NCBI GenBank assembly: GCA_023412475.1
Contig: JAEYNR010000032.1
Location: 1 to 64,000, forward strand
DNA length: 64,000 nt
Direction: 5' to 3'
Source of the DNA: Fibrobacterota bacterium
GTDB lineage: Bacteria; Fibrobacterota; Chitinivibrionia; Chitinivibrionales; Chitinispirillaceae
Both the position numbers and the translations under genes were made by a program. Positions 9,358 to 18,640 of this stretch are shown here, one piece after another. The notes under the pieces were generated by a model that worked only from the letters and a program-made list of their open reading frames with translations, was not told the origin of the DNA and did not search any database. Each line of letters starts with the position of its first letter. The first letter of the stretch is position 1.

Positions 9358-10281
9358 ATGAGCGGTTTTAATTACATATTTCTAAAAACGCTGTCAGTGG
9401 TTGCTATTGGCTTTCTGCTTAAAAAAGCAGGTGTGCTCTCAATCGAACATGGTAAATCCCTTTCAAGAATAATACTCAATGTCACTCTTCCTGCTCTGAT
9501 TCTTCAGACTATAAGCAAAATCGAACTCGATTTTTCTCTTTTTCTGGCTCCCCTGATCTGCTTTTTTCACTCCCTTGGGGTTGCAGCTTTATCTGGGTTT
9601 TTATTTAAAAATGAGTTTGACAAAAATAAAGGAATCTCAAGGATGTGCTCTGTGGGATTTAATGTCGGCCTTTTCGCCTATCCCATAATTTCAGGGCTTT
9701 TCGGTTCTCCTGGCCTCTCTGCCATGGCAATGTTTGATTTTGGTAATGCATTTGTGGTGTTTGGCCTGAGTTATTTCCTTGGGTTTATGTACTCAGGAAA
9801 TAGAGCCGGAAAAAAACTGACCTTTAAAGAGATATTCACCCTTTTTGGCACCTCCATTCCTTTCATGAGTTATCTGATTGCAATTATTATGAATCTTGCA
9901 GGATTTCGCTTTTCAGGTTTTCCTTCCGATATTCTTGAAATTTTAGCACAGGCAAATACGGGGATGGCGCTGGTAGTTCTGGGTTTGACACTTGATTTCC
10001 GTTTCGAATCATCCTGCTGGAAACTTATCACAAAGGTCCTGTTATTAAGATACACTGCAGGATTTGTGGTTGGTTTACTTCTATACCTGTTTCTTCCATT
10101 TTCACATTTGTACCGAATGGTGATTTTTTTTGGTTTGATGTTACCTGTGGGAATCGCGGTTATCCCCTATTCGGTTGAATTTGAATACGACGCCAATATT
10201 GCAGGCACCATTGCCAATCTTACCATGATTGTCAGTTTTGCATTGATGTGGTTTTTCATGACTCTGTTAAAACCAGTATAG
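9358..10281 (+). CDS. AEC family transporter (auxin efflux carrier-like permease)
   Basis: A 307-residue inner-membrane protein with about ten hydrophobic segments in the five-plus-five AEC layout. The N-terminal block LSRIILNVTLPALILQT is the family signature; FNVGLFAYPIISGLFG and the C-terminal LPVGIAVIPYSVEFEYD are also typical. Bacterial relatives carry malate, malonate or amino acids. It lies about 120 bases after the acyl-transfer fusion on the same strand; whether they share a transcript is unclear. Confidence 0.88.
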   Translation: MSGFNYIFLKTLSVVAIGFLLKKAGVLSIEHGKSLSRIILNVTLPALILQTISKIELDFSLFLAPLICFFHSLGVAALSGFLFKNEFDKNKGISRMCSVGFNVGLFAYPIISGLFGSPGLSAMAMFDFGNAFVVFGLSYFLGFMYSGNRAGKKLTFKEIFTLFGTSIPFMSYLIAIIMNLAGFRFSGFPSDILEILAQANTGMALVVLGLTLDFRFESSCWKLITKVLLLRYTAGFVVGLLLYLFLPFSHLYRMVIFFGLMLPVGIAVIPYSVEFEYDANIAGTIANLTMIVSFALMWFFMTLLKPV

Positions 10282-10847
10282 AGAAAATCTGTTATACCAG
10301 CAATTATTTAGTACACAATTATCTAATCAGGATAAATATGAACAACTAACCCAATTAATATCCAAACTGAAGAAACCCCCATATCACAATATTGCTATTT
10401 CCCGTTATTGTTCTTGTTTCCATTCCTGTTCATATTTCGCATTTCGGATTTCGTGCTTACTCCCTTTTTTTCAAATTCTAAACAGAAAATTATCATGTAT
10501 TGTTCTTTAAATGAGAAACATTTAATTAACGGGGAAAATATTATCCTACACAGATAACTGTTTTTTACACCACTGCATTCCGGCACATTCATTGCAGAAT
10601 ACTCATTATGAATGACATCCGGTACTTCCGATGTCAACACACCTGAAGATTTGCACATGGGTTAAGATAAAGATTGGAAATAAATGCTCTGCTCATTTTT
10701 TTAGATCCAGGCCTTTATACCTAAGCAAACGAATTACTTTCTGTTGAATTTTTCTGCTTTTCAGATAAATGTAATTACCTTTGAGTCAGACTGCATTGTG
10801 CAAATACAAATGCAGGGAAACCTTTACCTTTTTTAAAGGAGAATTGT
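10282..10847. other. Intergenic with degenerate TTTCGNATTTCG-type repeat
   Basis: No convincing gene; an 87-codon minus-strand frame is not protein-like. The segment 10409-10460 (CCTGTTCATATTTCGCATTTC, then GGATTTCGTGCTT) closely resembles the interior of the MITE-like element near 48.1 kb, so it is probably a decayed copy of the same dispersed repeat. Confidence 0.45.
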
Positions 10848-11579
10848 ATGAGCAAGCTGTTTTCTGCCTGTATTACACTAATTATTGTTGCGTTTTCACT
10901 GGAAACCCTGGCCACACCTTCCACTCAGATATGGATACCATCTACAGAAGTCCAACCTTATAAAAAGTTGCATTTAGGATTTGATTCCTACATCGCAACA
11001 GCAAGCGGTGGAACAGAGGGTGTCATGAGTAATGGAGGCTTAACAATAGGAGTACTACCCTTTTCAAAAATCAGCATGGAGGTCGGTGCTGATTACAGGG
11101 ATGGAAACGGAAATCACAAAAATCCACTCTATTTTAATGCAAAAATCGGGTTGCCTGAAGATGCTTTTTTCAAATATATGCCCGCAGTTGCAATTGGTGG
11201 ATATGATTTTGGAACTAAAAAGGATTTTACCACCTACAACATTCTTTACGGTTTGGTCTCCAGAAGTATCTGGAAGCTTGGCAGATTCAGTATCGGAGGG
11301 TACAAAGGTGGTGTTGGTGTTGATAATCCCGAACTTTTGTTTGGCAAATCTGATGCAGGTGTAATGTTTTCATGGGATAGAGTGATGAGCGAAGTATCGG
11401 ATAAGTTATGGCTATGTGTCGATTTTCAGAGTGGGAAAAGCAGCTATGGTGCCCTCAACTTAGGAGCTGCCTGGAAATTTGCCCCCAATGTGGGAATGTT
11501 ACTGGGATACGATATTTATAATGATAACAGAGAGTTTAAACCAACTGTGACTTATCAGATAGATATTAATGTTTTCTGA
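10848..11579 (+). CDS. Hypothetical exported beta-rich (probable outer-membrane) protein
   Basis: A 243-residue protein with a signal peptide (MSKLFSACITLIIVAFSLET, cleavage near LATPS). The mature part is glycine- and aromatic-rich with alternating strands, for example LHLGFDSYI, LTIGVLPFSKISMEVGADY and LNLGAAWKF. It ends NVF, fitting the terminal aromatic residue of outer-membrane barrels. AAAGGAGA precedes the ATG by six bases. A strong hairpin follows the stop, so it is likely monocistronic. No family is recognised; a small outer-membrane barrel is an inference. Confidence 0.75.
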   Translation: MSKLFSACITLIIVAFSLETLATPSTQIWIPSTEVQPYKKLHLGFDSYIATASGGTEGVMSNGGLTIGVLPFSKISMEVGADYRDGNGNHKNPLYFNAKIGLPEDAFFKYMPAVAIGGYDFGTKKDFTTYNILYGLVSRSIWKLGRFSIGGYKGGVGVDNPELLFGKSDAGVMFSWDRVMSEVSDKLWLCVDFQSGKSSYGALNLGAAWKFAPNVGMLLGYDIYNDNREFKPTVTYQIDINVF

Positions 11580-11604
11580 ATTATAAATCAATCAGTTGCA
11601 GTAT

Positions 11605-11640
11605 AGTAGACCACCTTTTTATAACGGTGGTCTACTCTTT
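11605..11640 (+). terminator. Intrinsic-type hairpin after the beta-rich protein gene
   Basis: AGTAGACCACC (11605-11615) pairs perfectly with GGTGGTCTACT (11626-11636), followed by CTTT. The 11-bp stem is strong but the T-run is poor. Confidence 0.55.
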
Positions 11641-11751
11641 GGTGAGAAATGCTACACTAACCCTTAAATTTGCTTTGCTTATTTTTCCCCTTTTCTTTAT
11701 TACATCATCAATGTACAATATTTATTCCAAGTGCATTTATTCATTTAAAGA

Positions 11752-12069
11752 ATGGAAAGAGATAAGGCTGCAACAATGGTCGCGCAAACATTTACAAGCA
11801 AAGTAAAGACAGGCCAACTCAGAAAAATCGATTCGTTTATTGAGTTTCTAAAGGAAAGCTCTACTGCCTTGAGAAAGATGGATACACTTGCTGTTTTACA
11901 CCAGGCGTATCGGATTTGCGGATCACTTCCAAAAGAAGTTCAGTACTATATATCAGATAAACTGGATATAAGTATATCGGAAATTGAACAGATAATAAGT
12001 TTTTATGAGTATTTCTCTAAAGCGACTTTCTCAGAAAATTTCTTTTATCAGGAGACCCGGTCATTTTAA
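11752..12069 (+). CDS. Small protein resembling the N-terminal helical domain of NuoE-type subunits
   Basis: The protein has 105 residues. The stretch DTLAVLHQAYRICGSLPKEV, followed by a DKLDISISEIEQIISFYEYF-like segment, parallels the 'LLPxLHxxQExxGYLPEE ... LGISxxEVYGVxTFYxxF' pattern at the N-terminus of the 24-kDa NADH dehydrogenase/[Fe]-hydrogenase gamma subunit. The thioredoxin-like half with its four [2Fe-2S] cysteines is absent: only one Cys is present and the frame closes soon after. No nuo or hyd gene is nearby. It could be a free-standing helical adaptor or a remnant. The start ATG has only a weak AAAG upstream; an ATG eight codons later is possible. Confidence 0.55.
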   Translation: MERDKAATMVAQTFTSKVKTGQLRKIDSFIEFLKESSTALRKMDTLAVLHQAYRICGSLPKEVQYYISDKLDISISEIEQIISFYEYFSKATFSENFFYQETRSF

Positions 12070-12076
12070 ACCGGGT

Positions 12077-12450
12077 AAAACCCCCAAACCGCTTCCAACC
12101 ACAAGCATACCATGATATCTTATCGGCTAAATAGTCGACTATCATTCTGACTTAATTTCTTTTATAACCCATATTTTTCATTATAATACTATCCCTATTA
12201 GGTTTTAGTACTGCAGCTTAATAATCACTGATATAGCTAGGATATAAGAGTACAAACCCTTTAAGCCTGTAAACAAGTACATATGAGTTGATGTAATTAG
12301 AGCTTAGGTGATGTTTTCCAGCGGGAGATTTGTCACTTAATTCCTAAAGACAAAATTTGAGTTAAACTTTCAATAATTAATCATCCTGACACATCCAATC
12401 ATTCTCAGGTAAGATGCAGGTTATCTATTCTGTAGTTTTTTGATTGTCTA
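12077..12450. other. Intergenic; no intron 3' end found
   Basis: No gene seen. A short hairpin (ACCCGGT/ACCGGGT at 12055-12076) overlaps the end of the preceding gene. I looked here on the minus strand for a group II intron domain V to pair with the intron 5' part upstream and found none. A copy of the CCCGCTGGAAA motif lies on the minus strand at 12314-12326. Confidence 0.45.
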
Positions 12451-12951
12451 TCATTTTTTATACTCATTTATAAACAGTTCGATATCATCAATAAAGGTGA
12501 TTGTTTCTTTTGTAATTAAAGACACGATCCGGTTTTTATTACCAAACTCATCAACTCCATTTATTATTAGCTCAATAATTGCATCTGTATTTAAATCATT
12601 TTCAACTGTTTTATACTTTTTCCATTTACTTTGAGTTATTTTTTTTATTACTTCTTTTCTTTTATTACGGTTAACAGTTGAAAGCCATATTTCAAATCGA
12701 AAGGCGGAATAATTGAAAACAATTGCGATTTTTAATCCATTTTCTTTTAAGGATTCTGTTGTGACAGGCAAATAGGTCATATCAAGATACCCATGATATA
12801 ACGAATTGATAATAATAGCTTTGTTTTGATTCTGTTTAATCTCTTTTCCAAGTTCAGAAAAAATATCGAAAATATAGCGGTAAGCTTTTTGTAGTACACC
12901 CTTGCTGAGCTGCTCCCTTAATTCATTCATTATCAGATTATGATTTTCCAT
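12451..12951 (-). CDS. DUF7000-like hypothetical protein
   Basis: A soluble protein of 166 residues from the ATG at 12951, which has GAGAGG four bases upstream; a TTG four codons earlier is less likely. Features are KGVLQKAYRYIFDIFSEL, then NSLYHGYLDMTYLPVTTESL and LKIAIVFNYSAFRFEIWLS. The 'YxGYxDMTYF ... LKIAIVFxHxxFRFEVWL' pattern is one I associate with DUF7000, an uncharacterised family. The gene begins about 12 bases past the last recognisable base of a group IIC intron fragment and occupies the place where the intron body should be. Codon use is AT-rich relative to neighbours, so lateral arrival with or into the intron is possible. Confidence 0.65.
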   Translation of the reverse strand: MENHNLIMNELREQLSKGVLQKAYRYIFDIFSELGKEIKQNQNKAIIINSLYHGYLDMTYLPVTTESLKENGLKIAIVFNYSAFRFEIWLSTVNRNKRKEVIKKITQSKWKKYKTVENDLNTDAIIELIINGVDEFGNKNRIVSLITKETITFIDDIELFINEYKK

Positions 12952-12962
12952 ATAGCCTCTCA

Positions 12963-13179
12963 AATTTTAGGGTGCCTATTGAATTCGTGCATCTATAGAC
13001 AACCCTTTAAGTGGTTTCTGGTTGTTATTACCCCTGTAAGGGTTGAAAATCAGATTCTCGGCTTTTCCTTCAGATCCCCGATTGCCCGAGGCACCCTTGT
13101 CCTCTGCTAACGGGTTCGTCTCCGTCTACGCCCGTTCGGGATTTTCACCCTATAGATTAGCACCATGCATGTCGCACAC
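12963..13179 (-). mobile_element. Truncated group IIC intron, 5' end and domain I
   Basis: Read on the minus strand, the element begins GTGTGCGACATGCATGG, which fits the bacterial group II start GUGYG. It continues with CTATAGGGTGAAAATCCCG, ACAAGGGTGCC and GGATCTGAAGGAA, blocks I recall in the same order from domain I of the Oceanobacillus iheyensis group IIC intron. The first base directly follows the T-run of the GH116 gene's terminator, which is the known class IIC target. No reverse transcriptase and no domain V follow; a DUF7000-like gene comes instead. Splicing is therefore not expected. Confidence 0.78.
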
Positions 13180-13213
13180 AAAAAAAAGAACTCCTTTTCA
13201 AAAAGGAGTTCTT
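13180..13213 (-). terminator. Intrinsic terminator of the GH116-like gene and intron target
   Basis: AAGAACTCCTTTT (13186-13198) pairs perfectly with AAAAGGAGTTCTT (13201-13213). On the minus strand the stem is followed by a run of about six to eight T, then immediately by the intron 5' end. Confidence 0.88.
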
Positions 13214-13254
13214 AAAAATCACATTATGATAATAATAAAGCCAATCCCTTATAA

Positions 13255-15915
13255 TTACCGCATAACTGAAACCATCCTGGTTACTGCTCCATTTGCTGAT
13301 GACAACCGAAGCACTGCGAACATGGAACCGACTTTTTTGCCCTCAATTGTACTTCCATTCCATCTGAACGCATGACTGCCAGCAGAAACCTCCTGATTCA
13401 TTATTGTACCGATTTTTGCACCGTTGATACTAAACAATTCAATCTTAACAAGTCCAGTAATATCTACTGAATAGTACATCGGTGTGCCTGCTGAGAGACG
13501 TGAACTGCTGAATGCAAGTGGAGACACAGTATTAAATCCTTTGGCACCTGCGACTGAGACCGGTTTTTGGGAAACCTGGATTATTACCCCTGATGGACCG
13601 ATCTCAATTGGAGTGGCTAGTGTCACCCTGATATTCTTTTCTGGATCAGCACCTTCAGCTTTGATAATCGGGTTGGCAGCCCCTGATATTGAAACATATG
13701 GCTCATCGATACCGGTGTTGTTCTTTAAAACAAATTCTTTGATTGTAACAGGTTTGTCATATTTTACCGTAATAGTTTGTGTTACGCCTGTTGCGTCATC
13801 TTCGTTTTCATCATAGTCGAGCGTGCCATGCCCTTTGGGGTTAAGAAGTATTGCGTTGGTGATCTTACCTTTCATATCTGTTGGAACTCGAGGTCTGATC
13901 CAGAGACGTTTGTTGGCATTATCGATCATGTAACCGCAAAACTGAAAATAGGAGTGCCAGACCAGTGGTGCAGTCATGTAACTGTCCTTATGAGTATTGC
14001 CGTCACCTTCCTGAAGTGATTGCCAGAAAACCATATTGGCAACCTGCTTGTAGTAATAATCATAATCGAGCTTGTGGAGTTTGAGTGCATCATCGGGATT
14101 GTTCATTGCGATTTCAGAACCACCGTAATGATCTACATTATAAAAAATCCATTCTCCAACTGCACGTACACCACCACTTTTCTGAGTATTTCTTAATCTT
14201 CCTAAAGCTGTTGCGATGAAGTCATTATCCATTATAGGATCAAGACAGAAATAGTTAGCCCAGGAGTATCCTGCGACGTGCGATTCGGGGAAACGACCGC
14301 TTCCCGATGTTGATGCTTTGGAAGCAAAATCATTTGAATTACCATATTTTTGCTTGAAGGCCTTTTTTGCAGCTTCGGCATGTTCGGTAAATTCCGTTGC
14401 ATCGGAAGTTTTGCCTAAAAATTTCGCCATTTCGGCAAATGCATAGAATGTGGTAATTGTCAGACCACCATTGTACTCTGGTGTCAAACTGCAGTTAGTG
14501 CCTGCGCTCTGGCACCGATCATAGGTGCTGTGACTCTGGAGAGGAATTTTATCCGAACCACATTGTGAAAGGATTCGCTGCGCAGCTTTTTTTAGTGCCG
14601 GGTAGCTTTTTTCTAAAGAGTCTTTATCTCCTGTCGCAAGCATAAGTTCATAACCTTTGAAAATGAACATGCAGTTAAGATCTGCCCAGGAATCAGTATT
14701 GGGAAACCACCAGTAATCAGCGTGAGTTTTATCATCCCAGTCTTTAAGATAGCGGTTATTATTTGTACTGCCAGCACTGAAACTCATCTTTCCTTCATTA
14801 AAATCGTGATGAATCTGTCCATTTGATTTTTGCTGCCGTGCCCAATACTGAAGTTCATGCCACTGTACGCTGGGCCAGTTAAATGTATAAAAAACTGCTG
14901 CATGCTGTCCCTGATCTATTGTACCAATAATACCATAGTTACCTTCCCAGAACGCAGTACGTCCATCCTTTGCACATACCGAGTTGTTAACCAGTGGATA
15001 GGAATTATTAAGCAGACGATCTTTGTACCAGTCAGGAAAGTTTGATGCCATTACCCGGGTGACAAAAGAGGTTATACCTTCTCTTATTGCATCAAATTTT
15101 GATAATCCTAATGTTGCAACTTCCTTTGAATCATCATAGAAGTTATGGTAATAGTAACCTTCTGAGCCATAATCACGGTACCAGGCAAGAACGAATTTGA
15201 AATGAACCTTCCCTCCTGCGGGGATATTGCATTTGGCTGCAACAAGATTACCGTCTGCATTAGCAAGTTTGCCGTCAGTAGAAAAGGTGCCCGCTGCACC
15301 TGCACTGAAAGTAGGTGATTCACCATCACAATCGACCGCCAGATACGCATTGTCGGGTGAACCGGCAAAACTGATTGCCTTATTTCCAGATTCAATCTTG
15401 CCGCTGTTTGCTCCTCCAAGCAATCCGCCATTAGCAAATTCCATTGCAACTGCAGCTTCTATCGCTTCGCTTCCGCTGTTTTCTGCAACAATATCGAATA
15501 ACGCCATTGGCGAAGTAGCGAGCTGGTAATTCTCTTTTCCCTCTCCTGGAAGATAGGGACCAAAAGCATTCAAGGTAAACTTAACACCTTCAATAGTACC
15601 GAAATCTGCAGTTTGCAAGGGACATTTTGCGTCTTCAGTAACTGCTTTCAACTGTGTTTTGGCATTTCCGTCTACAAAGAATGAAAAGCCACTTGATGAG
15701 ATCTGACTCTCTTCTTTATTTCCGCTTGTACTTTTGGCGTGATCTGCAGCTGCGGGTGGGAACTTTCCACTTACCCTGAATTTCTGGCCATCAAATTTGA
15801 CATAACCAGTCCCCATCCCACCTAAAGGTGTGCCACCAGTTCCACTGAGCGCCAGGACGCTTTCACAAAAAAATGCAGTGATAATGCAAATAGTCTGGAT
15901 TACTTTGCAATTCAT
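13255..15915 (-). CDS. Secreted GH116-like glycoside hydrolase with C-terminal tail domain
   Basis: An 886-residue protein with a signal peptide (MNCKVIQTICIITAFFCESV, cleavage near LALS). The N-terminal GTPLGGMGTGYVKFDG is the glycine-rich entry motif of the GH116/DUF608 beta-glucosidase/glucosylceramidase group. The (alpha/alpha)6 part includes the LLNNSYPLVNNS and WPSVQWHELQYWARQQ regions, and HSTYDRC, where the Asp aligns with the GH116 acid/base. The last ~80 residues (YYSVDITGLVKIELFSINGA, ending GAVTRMVSVMR) form a FlgD/Por-like beta tail used by Fibrobacteria for surface attachment or secretion. The start has GGGAGG upstream. The substrate is probably a beta-glucoside or xyloside polymer fragment, but that is inferred. 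Confidence 0.82.
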   Translation of the reverse strand: MNCKVIQTICIITAFFCESVLALSGTGGTPLGGMGTGYVKFDGQKFRVSGKFPPAAADHAKSTSGNKEESQISSSGFSFFVDGNAKTQLKAVTEDAKCPLQTADFGTIEGVKFTLNAFGPYLPGEGKENYQLATSPMALFDIVAENSGSEAIEAAVAMEFANGGLLGGANSGKIESGNKAISFAGSPDNAYLAVDCDGESPTFSAGAAGTFSTDGKLANADGNLVAAKCNIPAGGKVHFKFVLAWYRDYGSEGYYYHNFYDDSKEVATLGLSKFDAIREGITSFVTRVMASNFPDWYKDRLLNNSYPLVNNSVCAKDGRTAFWEGNYGIIGTIDQGQHAAVFYTFNWPSVQWHELQYWARQQKSNGQIHHDFNEGKMSFSAGSTNNNRYLKDWDDKTHADYWWFPNTDSWADLNCMFIFKGYELMLATGDKDSLEKSYPALKKAAQRILSQCGSDKIPLQSHSTYDRCQSAGTNCSLTPEYNGGLTITTFYAFAEMAKFLGKTSDATEFTEHAEAAKKAFKQKYGNSNDFASKASTSGSGRFPESHVAGYSWANYFCLDPIMDNDFIATALGRLRNTQKSGGVRAVGEWIFYNVDHYGGSEIAMNNPDDALKLHKLDYDYYYKQVANMVFWQSLQEGDGNTHKDSYMTAPLVWHSYFQFCGYMIDNANKRLWIRPRVPTDMKGKITNAILLNPKGHGTLDYDENEDDATGVTQTITVKYDKPVTIKEFVLKNNTGIDEPYVSISGAANPIIKAEGADPEKNIRVTLATPIEIGPSGVIIQVSQKPVSVAGAKGFNTVSPLAFSSSRLSAGTPMYYSVDITGLVKIELFSINGAKIGTIMNQEVSAGSHAFRWNGSTIEGKKVGSMFAVLRLSSANGAVTRMVSVMR

Positions 15916-16428
15916 TGTTCCTCCCGATAAGTTGTGAACACCAGGGTAAAAAGAATTTGCCCCCAGAAGCTAATAATATAGCGGCATTATACTTGTAAAA
16001 GTAATATTTTTTTTTAACGTAATTACACTTTTGATATAATTTTTTAACAGTTGCATCTTCTGTGATAGGCAGTTAGATATTAGCTGACCTAAGCTGACTG
16101 ACAAAAAAAGCAATTTGAGATTTGGAACCTAAGTTTAAAACACCCTTATAAACATCTGTTGTGATGTAAACTTTTAGATAACAGTGTCGGGATACGTTAC
16201 ACTTTTCAACTCTATTTAGGATTAAAATCTGCTTTTCGGGCTTAATACCCATTGGTTTAAGATTAAACATGCCCTTGAAAATCAGAGTAGTAGATCATTA
16301 CCCCCCTAATTTGCCAGGAAATCACCTTCCGTAATGTCATAGTAATTGCATAATATCTTGAGTTGCTTTGTAATGATTCGATATAATAGAAAAATATTCA
16401 TTTTATTATTTTTTTCGGAGGGTACTTT
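15916..16428. other. Divergent intergenic region with a probable promoter for the PEP-CTERM gene
   Basis: No convincing gene; a 65-codon minus-strand frame is not protein-like. On the plus strand TTGAGT (16358-16363) and TATAAT (16382-16387) are 18 bases apart and lie about 40 bases before the PEP-CTERM gene, a good sigma-70-type promoter. Confidence 0.5.
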
Positions 16429-17253
16429 TTGAATAAGAAGCTTTTAAGTGGAATAGCAGCTATGCTGATGACTTTCAGCACTGCTAAGGCTGATGCGATC
16501 TGGTCAGGTCCTACATCATGGAATGGTAATGAAATATATGCACCCACTCAAGTTGCTGATAATCAAAAAGGGCTGCATAAAGATCCCAGATGGCAGATGC
16601 TTGGCAAAGAATGGGGTACAAACGATGGAATCGCCATGTTTGTCGATGGCAATAAAATTGACCTGGTCAACGGCGTAGCTGATATCAATGTTGGAGATGA
16701 AGTTACTTTTGAATTCAATGTGCATAAAGTTCTCTGGGGTGTTCATACATTTGATGCATTAAAAGTATGGCTGGATGGCGAAGAATTTTATGCTGACGAA
16801 TGGGTGTTTGGTGAAACACTTAATAAACCGAGGACAGATAGATACCATTCTACCTATTCAAATTATAGCGATTATGTGAATGCTTATCAGTATGATTTGT
16901 TTGGTAAACCTCAGTATTTTTATAACGTCAACATAATTCCTCGGAATGGCATCTCTTTATACCATGCCAATGCAGACACAACATTTTCAGTTACTTACAC
17001 ATTTGAAGAAGCTGGAGAATTTGATCTTTTAGCTCGTGTTGTGTGTAGTAGCGATCTTGCTGGGGGGCATCCCGGTTTAAATTCAAAAACCTATAGCGAA
17101 AATCGTGATGTATTCGGGATAAATACACAGTATACACAGGGTGAAACCGAAAAATTTAAAATCATGGTAACAAGCGTGCCGGAGCCATCCATGCTGATAC
17201 TTGTAGGCCTTAGCATGCTCGGTATATCATTTGTGCGTCCAAAAAGAAAATAA
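16429..17253 (+). CDS. Exported PEP-CTERM sorting-signal protein
   Basis: A 274-residue protein starting at TTG, chosen because GGAGGG sits eight bases upstream and translation gives a signal peptide (MNKKLLSGIAAMLMTFSTAK, cleavage near ADA). The C-terminus is a textbook PEP-CTERM anchor: VPEPSMLILVGLSMLGISFV followed by RPKRK. Such proteins are processed by an exosortase and usually linked to exopolysaccharide. The body (AIWSGPTSWNGNEIY, DGNKIDLVNGVADINVGDEV) looks like a beta-sandwich of unknown function. No exosortase or EPS genes are in the window. Confidence 0.85.
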   Translation: MNKKLLSGIAAMLMTFSTAKADAIWSGPTSWNGNEIYAPTQVADNQKGLHKDPRWQMLGKEWGTNDGIAMFVDGNKIDLVNGVADINVGDEVTFEFNVHKVLWGVHTFDALKVWLDGEEFYADEWVFGETLNKPRTDRYHSTYSNYSDYVNAYQYDLFGKPQYFYNVNIIPRNGISLYHANADTTFSVTYTFEEAGEFDLLARVVCSSDLAGGHPGLNSKTYSENRDVFGINTQYTQGETEKFKIMVTSVPEPSMLILVGLSMLGISFVRPKRK

Positions 17254-17277
17254 TAAGATTTACTTCTTACAGTATTT

Positions 17278-17320
17278 AAATAAATGGGATACGGGCTATA
17301 CTCGTATCCTATTTATTTTT
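17278..17320 (+). terminator. Intrinsic terminator of the PEP-CTERM gene
   Basis: AAATAAATGGGATACG (17278-17293) pairs with CGTATCCTATTTATTT (17303-17318) with one mismatch, ending in a short T-run. Confidence 0.8.
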
Positions 17321-17631
17321 GGTACCCATAGTTGTTAACAATCTTCAAAATCGCCTCTCTTATAGTATGGCTCAGAGATGATCATCGTCAATTAATCGTC
17401 CAAATTAGGTATAATTAAGCTTATTAACAGATTTGCTATTAACTTTAAATAATTTTTACTGGACACCACTGCTTAGATTTGGGCCGCTCAAACATCCAGT
17501 GATTAGTTGGGCATACTCTATGGAGCGAACCTCGCTCATTCCTGGGTGGATCTGGCAAAATTGGAAACGATAAATTTCCGTCCCTACAGGACCATGAGCT
17601 TTTTTTTTGTCATTATGTATGCTATAAATAT

Positions 17632-17651
17632 CTTATCCCTAAAGGGATAAG
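17632..17651. repeat. Palindromic repeat CTTATCCC-GGGATAAG, copy 1
   Basis: CTTATCCC, loop TAAA, GGGATAAG, then GGAAAAATAAACAGA. The same hairpin and right flank recur at 42474-42494, and a decayed form lies at 55263-55284. Confidence 0.65.
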
Positions 17652-17784
17652 GAAAAATAAACAGACATGCAAAGCCCACAGGCAACACTATAAATCAGCT
17701 ACCGACCATCTATTGTATATATATAGGCTCCCAAGGCCACACAGTTGGCAGTACTGCAGACAGAAGCCGGGGAATGCGTCTATT

Positions 17785-18430
17785 AAAAGGCTTTTTTTAT
17801 AAATCAGCCTCTCAAAACAAATTCCTGAGTTCTCAAAATAACTTCTTCAAAGACTTTTTTTTAAGATCTGCTTTATAAGTATTTACGCATGCGTTATAAA
17901 AAGCTCCTTTGAAAGGTTAGTTCTTTGTGCTTAAAAAGTTGTCGCATGCATATAAAAAATCGCATTCAAAGGTCCATTTTTCACGATCAGCGCCCCAAAA
18001 ACTTGTCACATGCATAAAAATACTACCCCTTCACTTTGATCTTTTTCGCATTCAGTATAGCAAAAAATGAAATTAAAGGGCCAAAAAGTGAGATCAAAGG
18101 CCTTTTTTTCCCATTCAGTAAAGAATAAAAAGCATTTGGCCGGTAAAAAATGTGCAATCGGTTTGTTTTGTATTCTCATTCAGTATAGTAAAAGTCTCAC
18201 ATAACAGTCCAAAAGCATCTTGAGCGGCTCCATTTTGCCGATCAGTATATTAAAATCCCGCGTTAGCATTCCAGAATTTTGCTCTAAAGGGTGTTTTTTC
18301 ACACATACTCCCCAAAAACAGGTCTGGCCTGTCGAAAAAAAGCTATTATTCACGATTTGTGGCCGCTGATATAGAATAAAAGTCTGATATGCAGGGAAAG
18401 CAGGTTGATCATTTTTATTCAGAAATAAGC
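17785..18430. repeat. Degenerate tandem array with a period of about 62 bp in a 1.3-kb gene-free region
   Basis: About ten poorly conserved units of 57-65 bp. Each unit runs roughly 'caaaggNNcNTTTTTcNcATTCAGTATAGtAAAA...'. The ATTCAGTA block recurs near 18050, 18112, 18177 and 18239, and the GCATGCATAAAAA block near 17888, 17945 and 18008. No ORF spans the array. Flanking DNA from 17321 to 18640 also lacks genes. Confidence 0.55.
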
Positions 18431-18640
18431 AATGGTAGCGTTGGCTTTATAGGTAAAAGATGCGCCATTATACCAGATGGGCATTACATTGCGGCGCTCA
18501 AAGGTGTTTCGGTACAAAAAAGCATACGGTTCACTATGATCAATTAGTGCAATATTACTAAACGGTGTGGGATCCCCCGCTGGAAAGCACTGTCTTATAA
18601 CGATATTTCAGGCTAATCATACGGGGAGATTTTTTAAATA

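Noticed and set aside
12055..12076. Terminator after the NuoE-like small gene
   Set aside because: The 7-bp stem overlaps the stop codon and is followed by AAAACCCCC rather than a T-run.
17785..18430. CRISPR array
   Set aside because: Unit length is right but the repeated blocks are far too variable, there is no constant repeat and no cas gene in the window.
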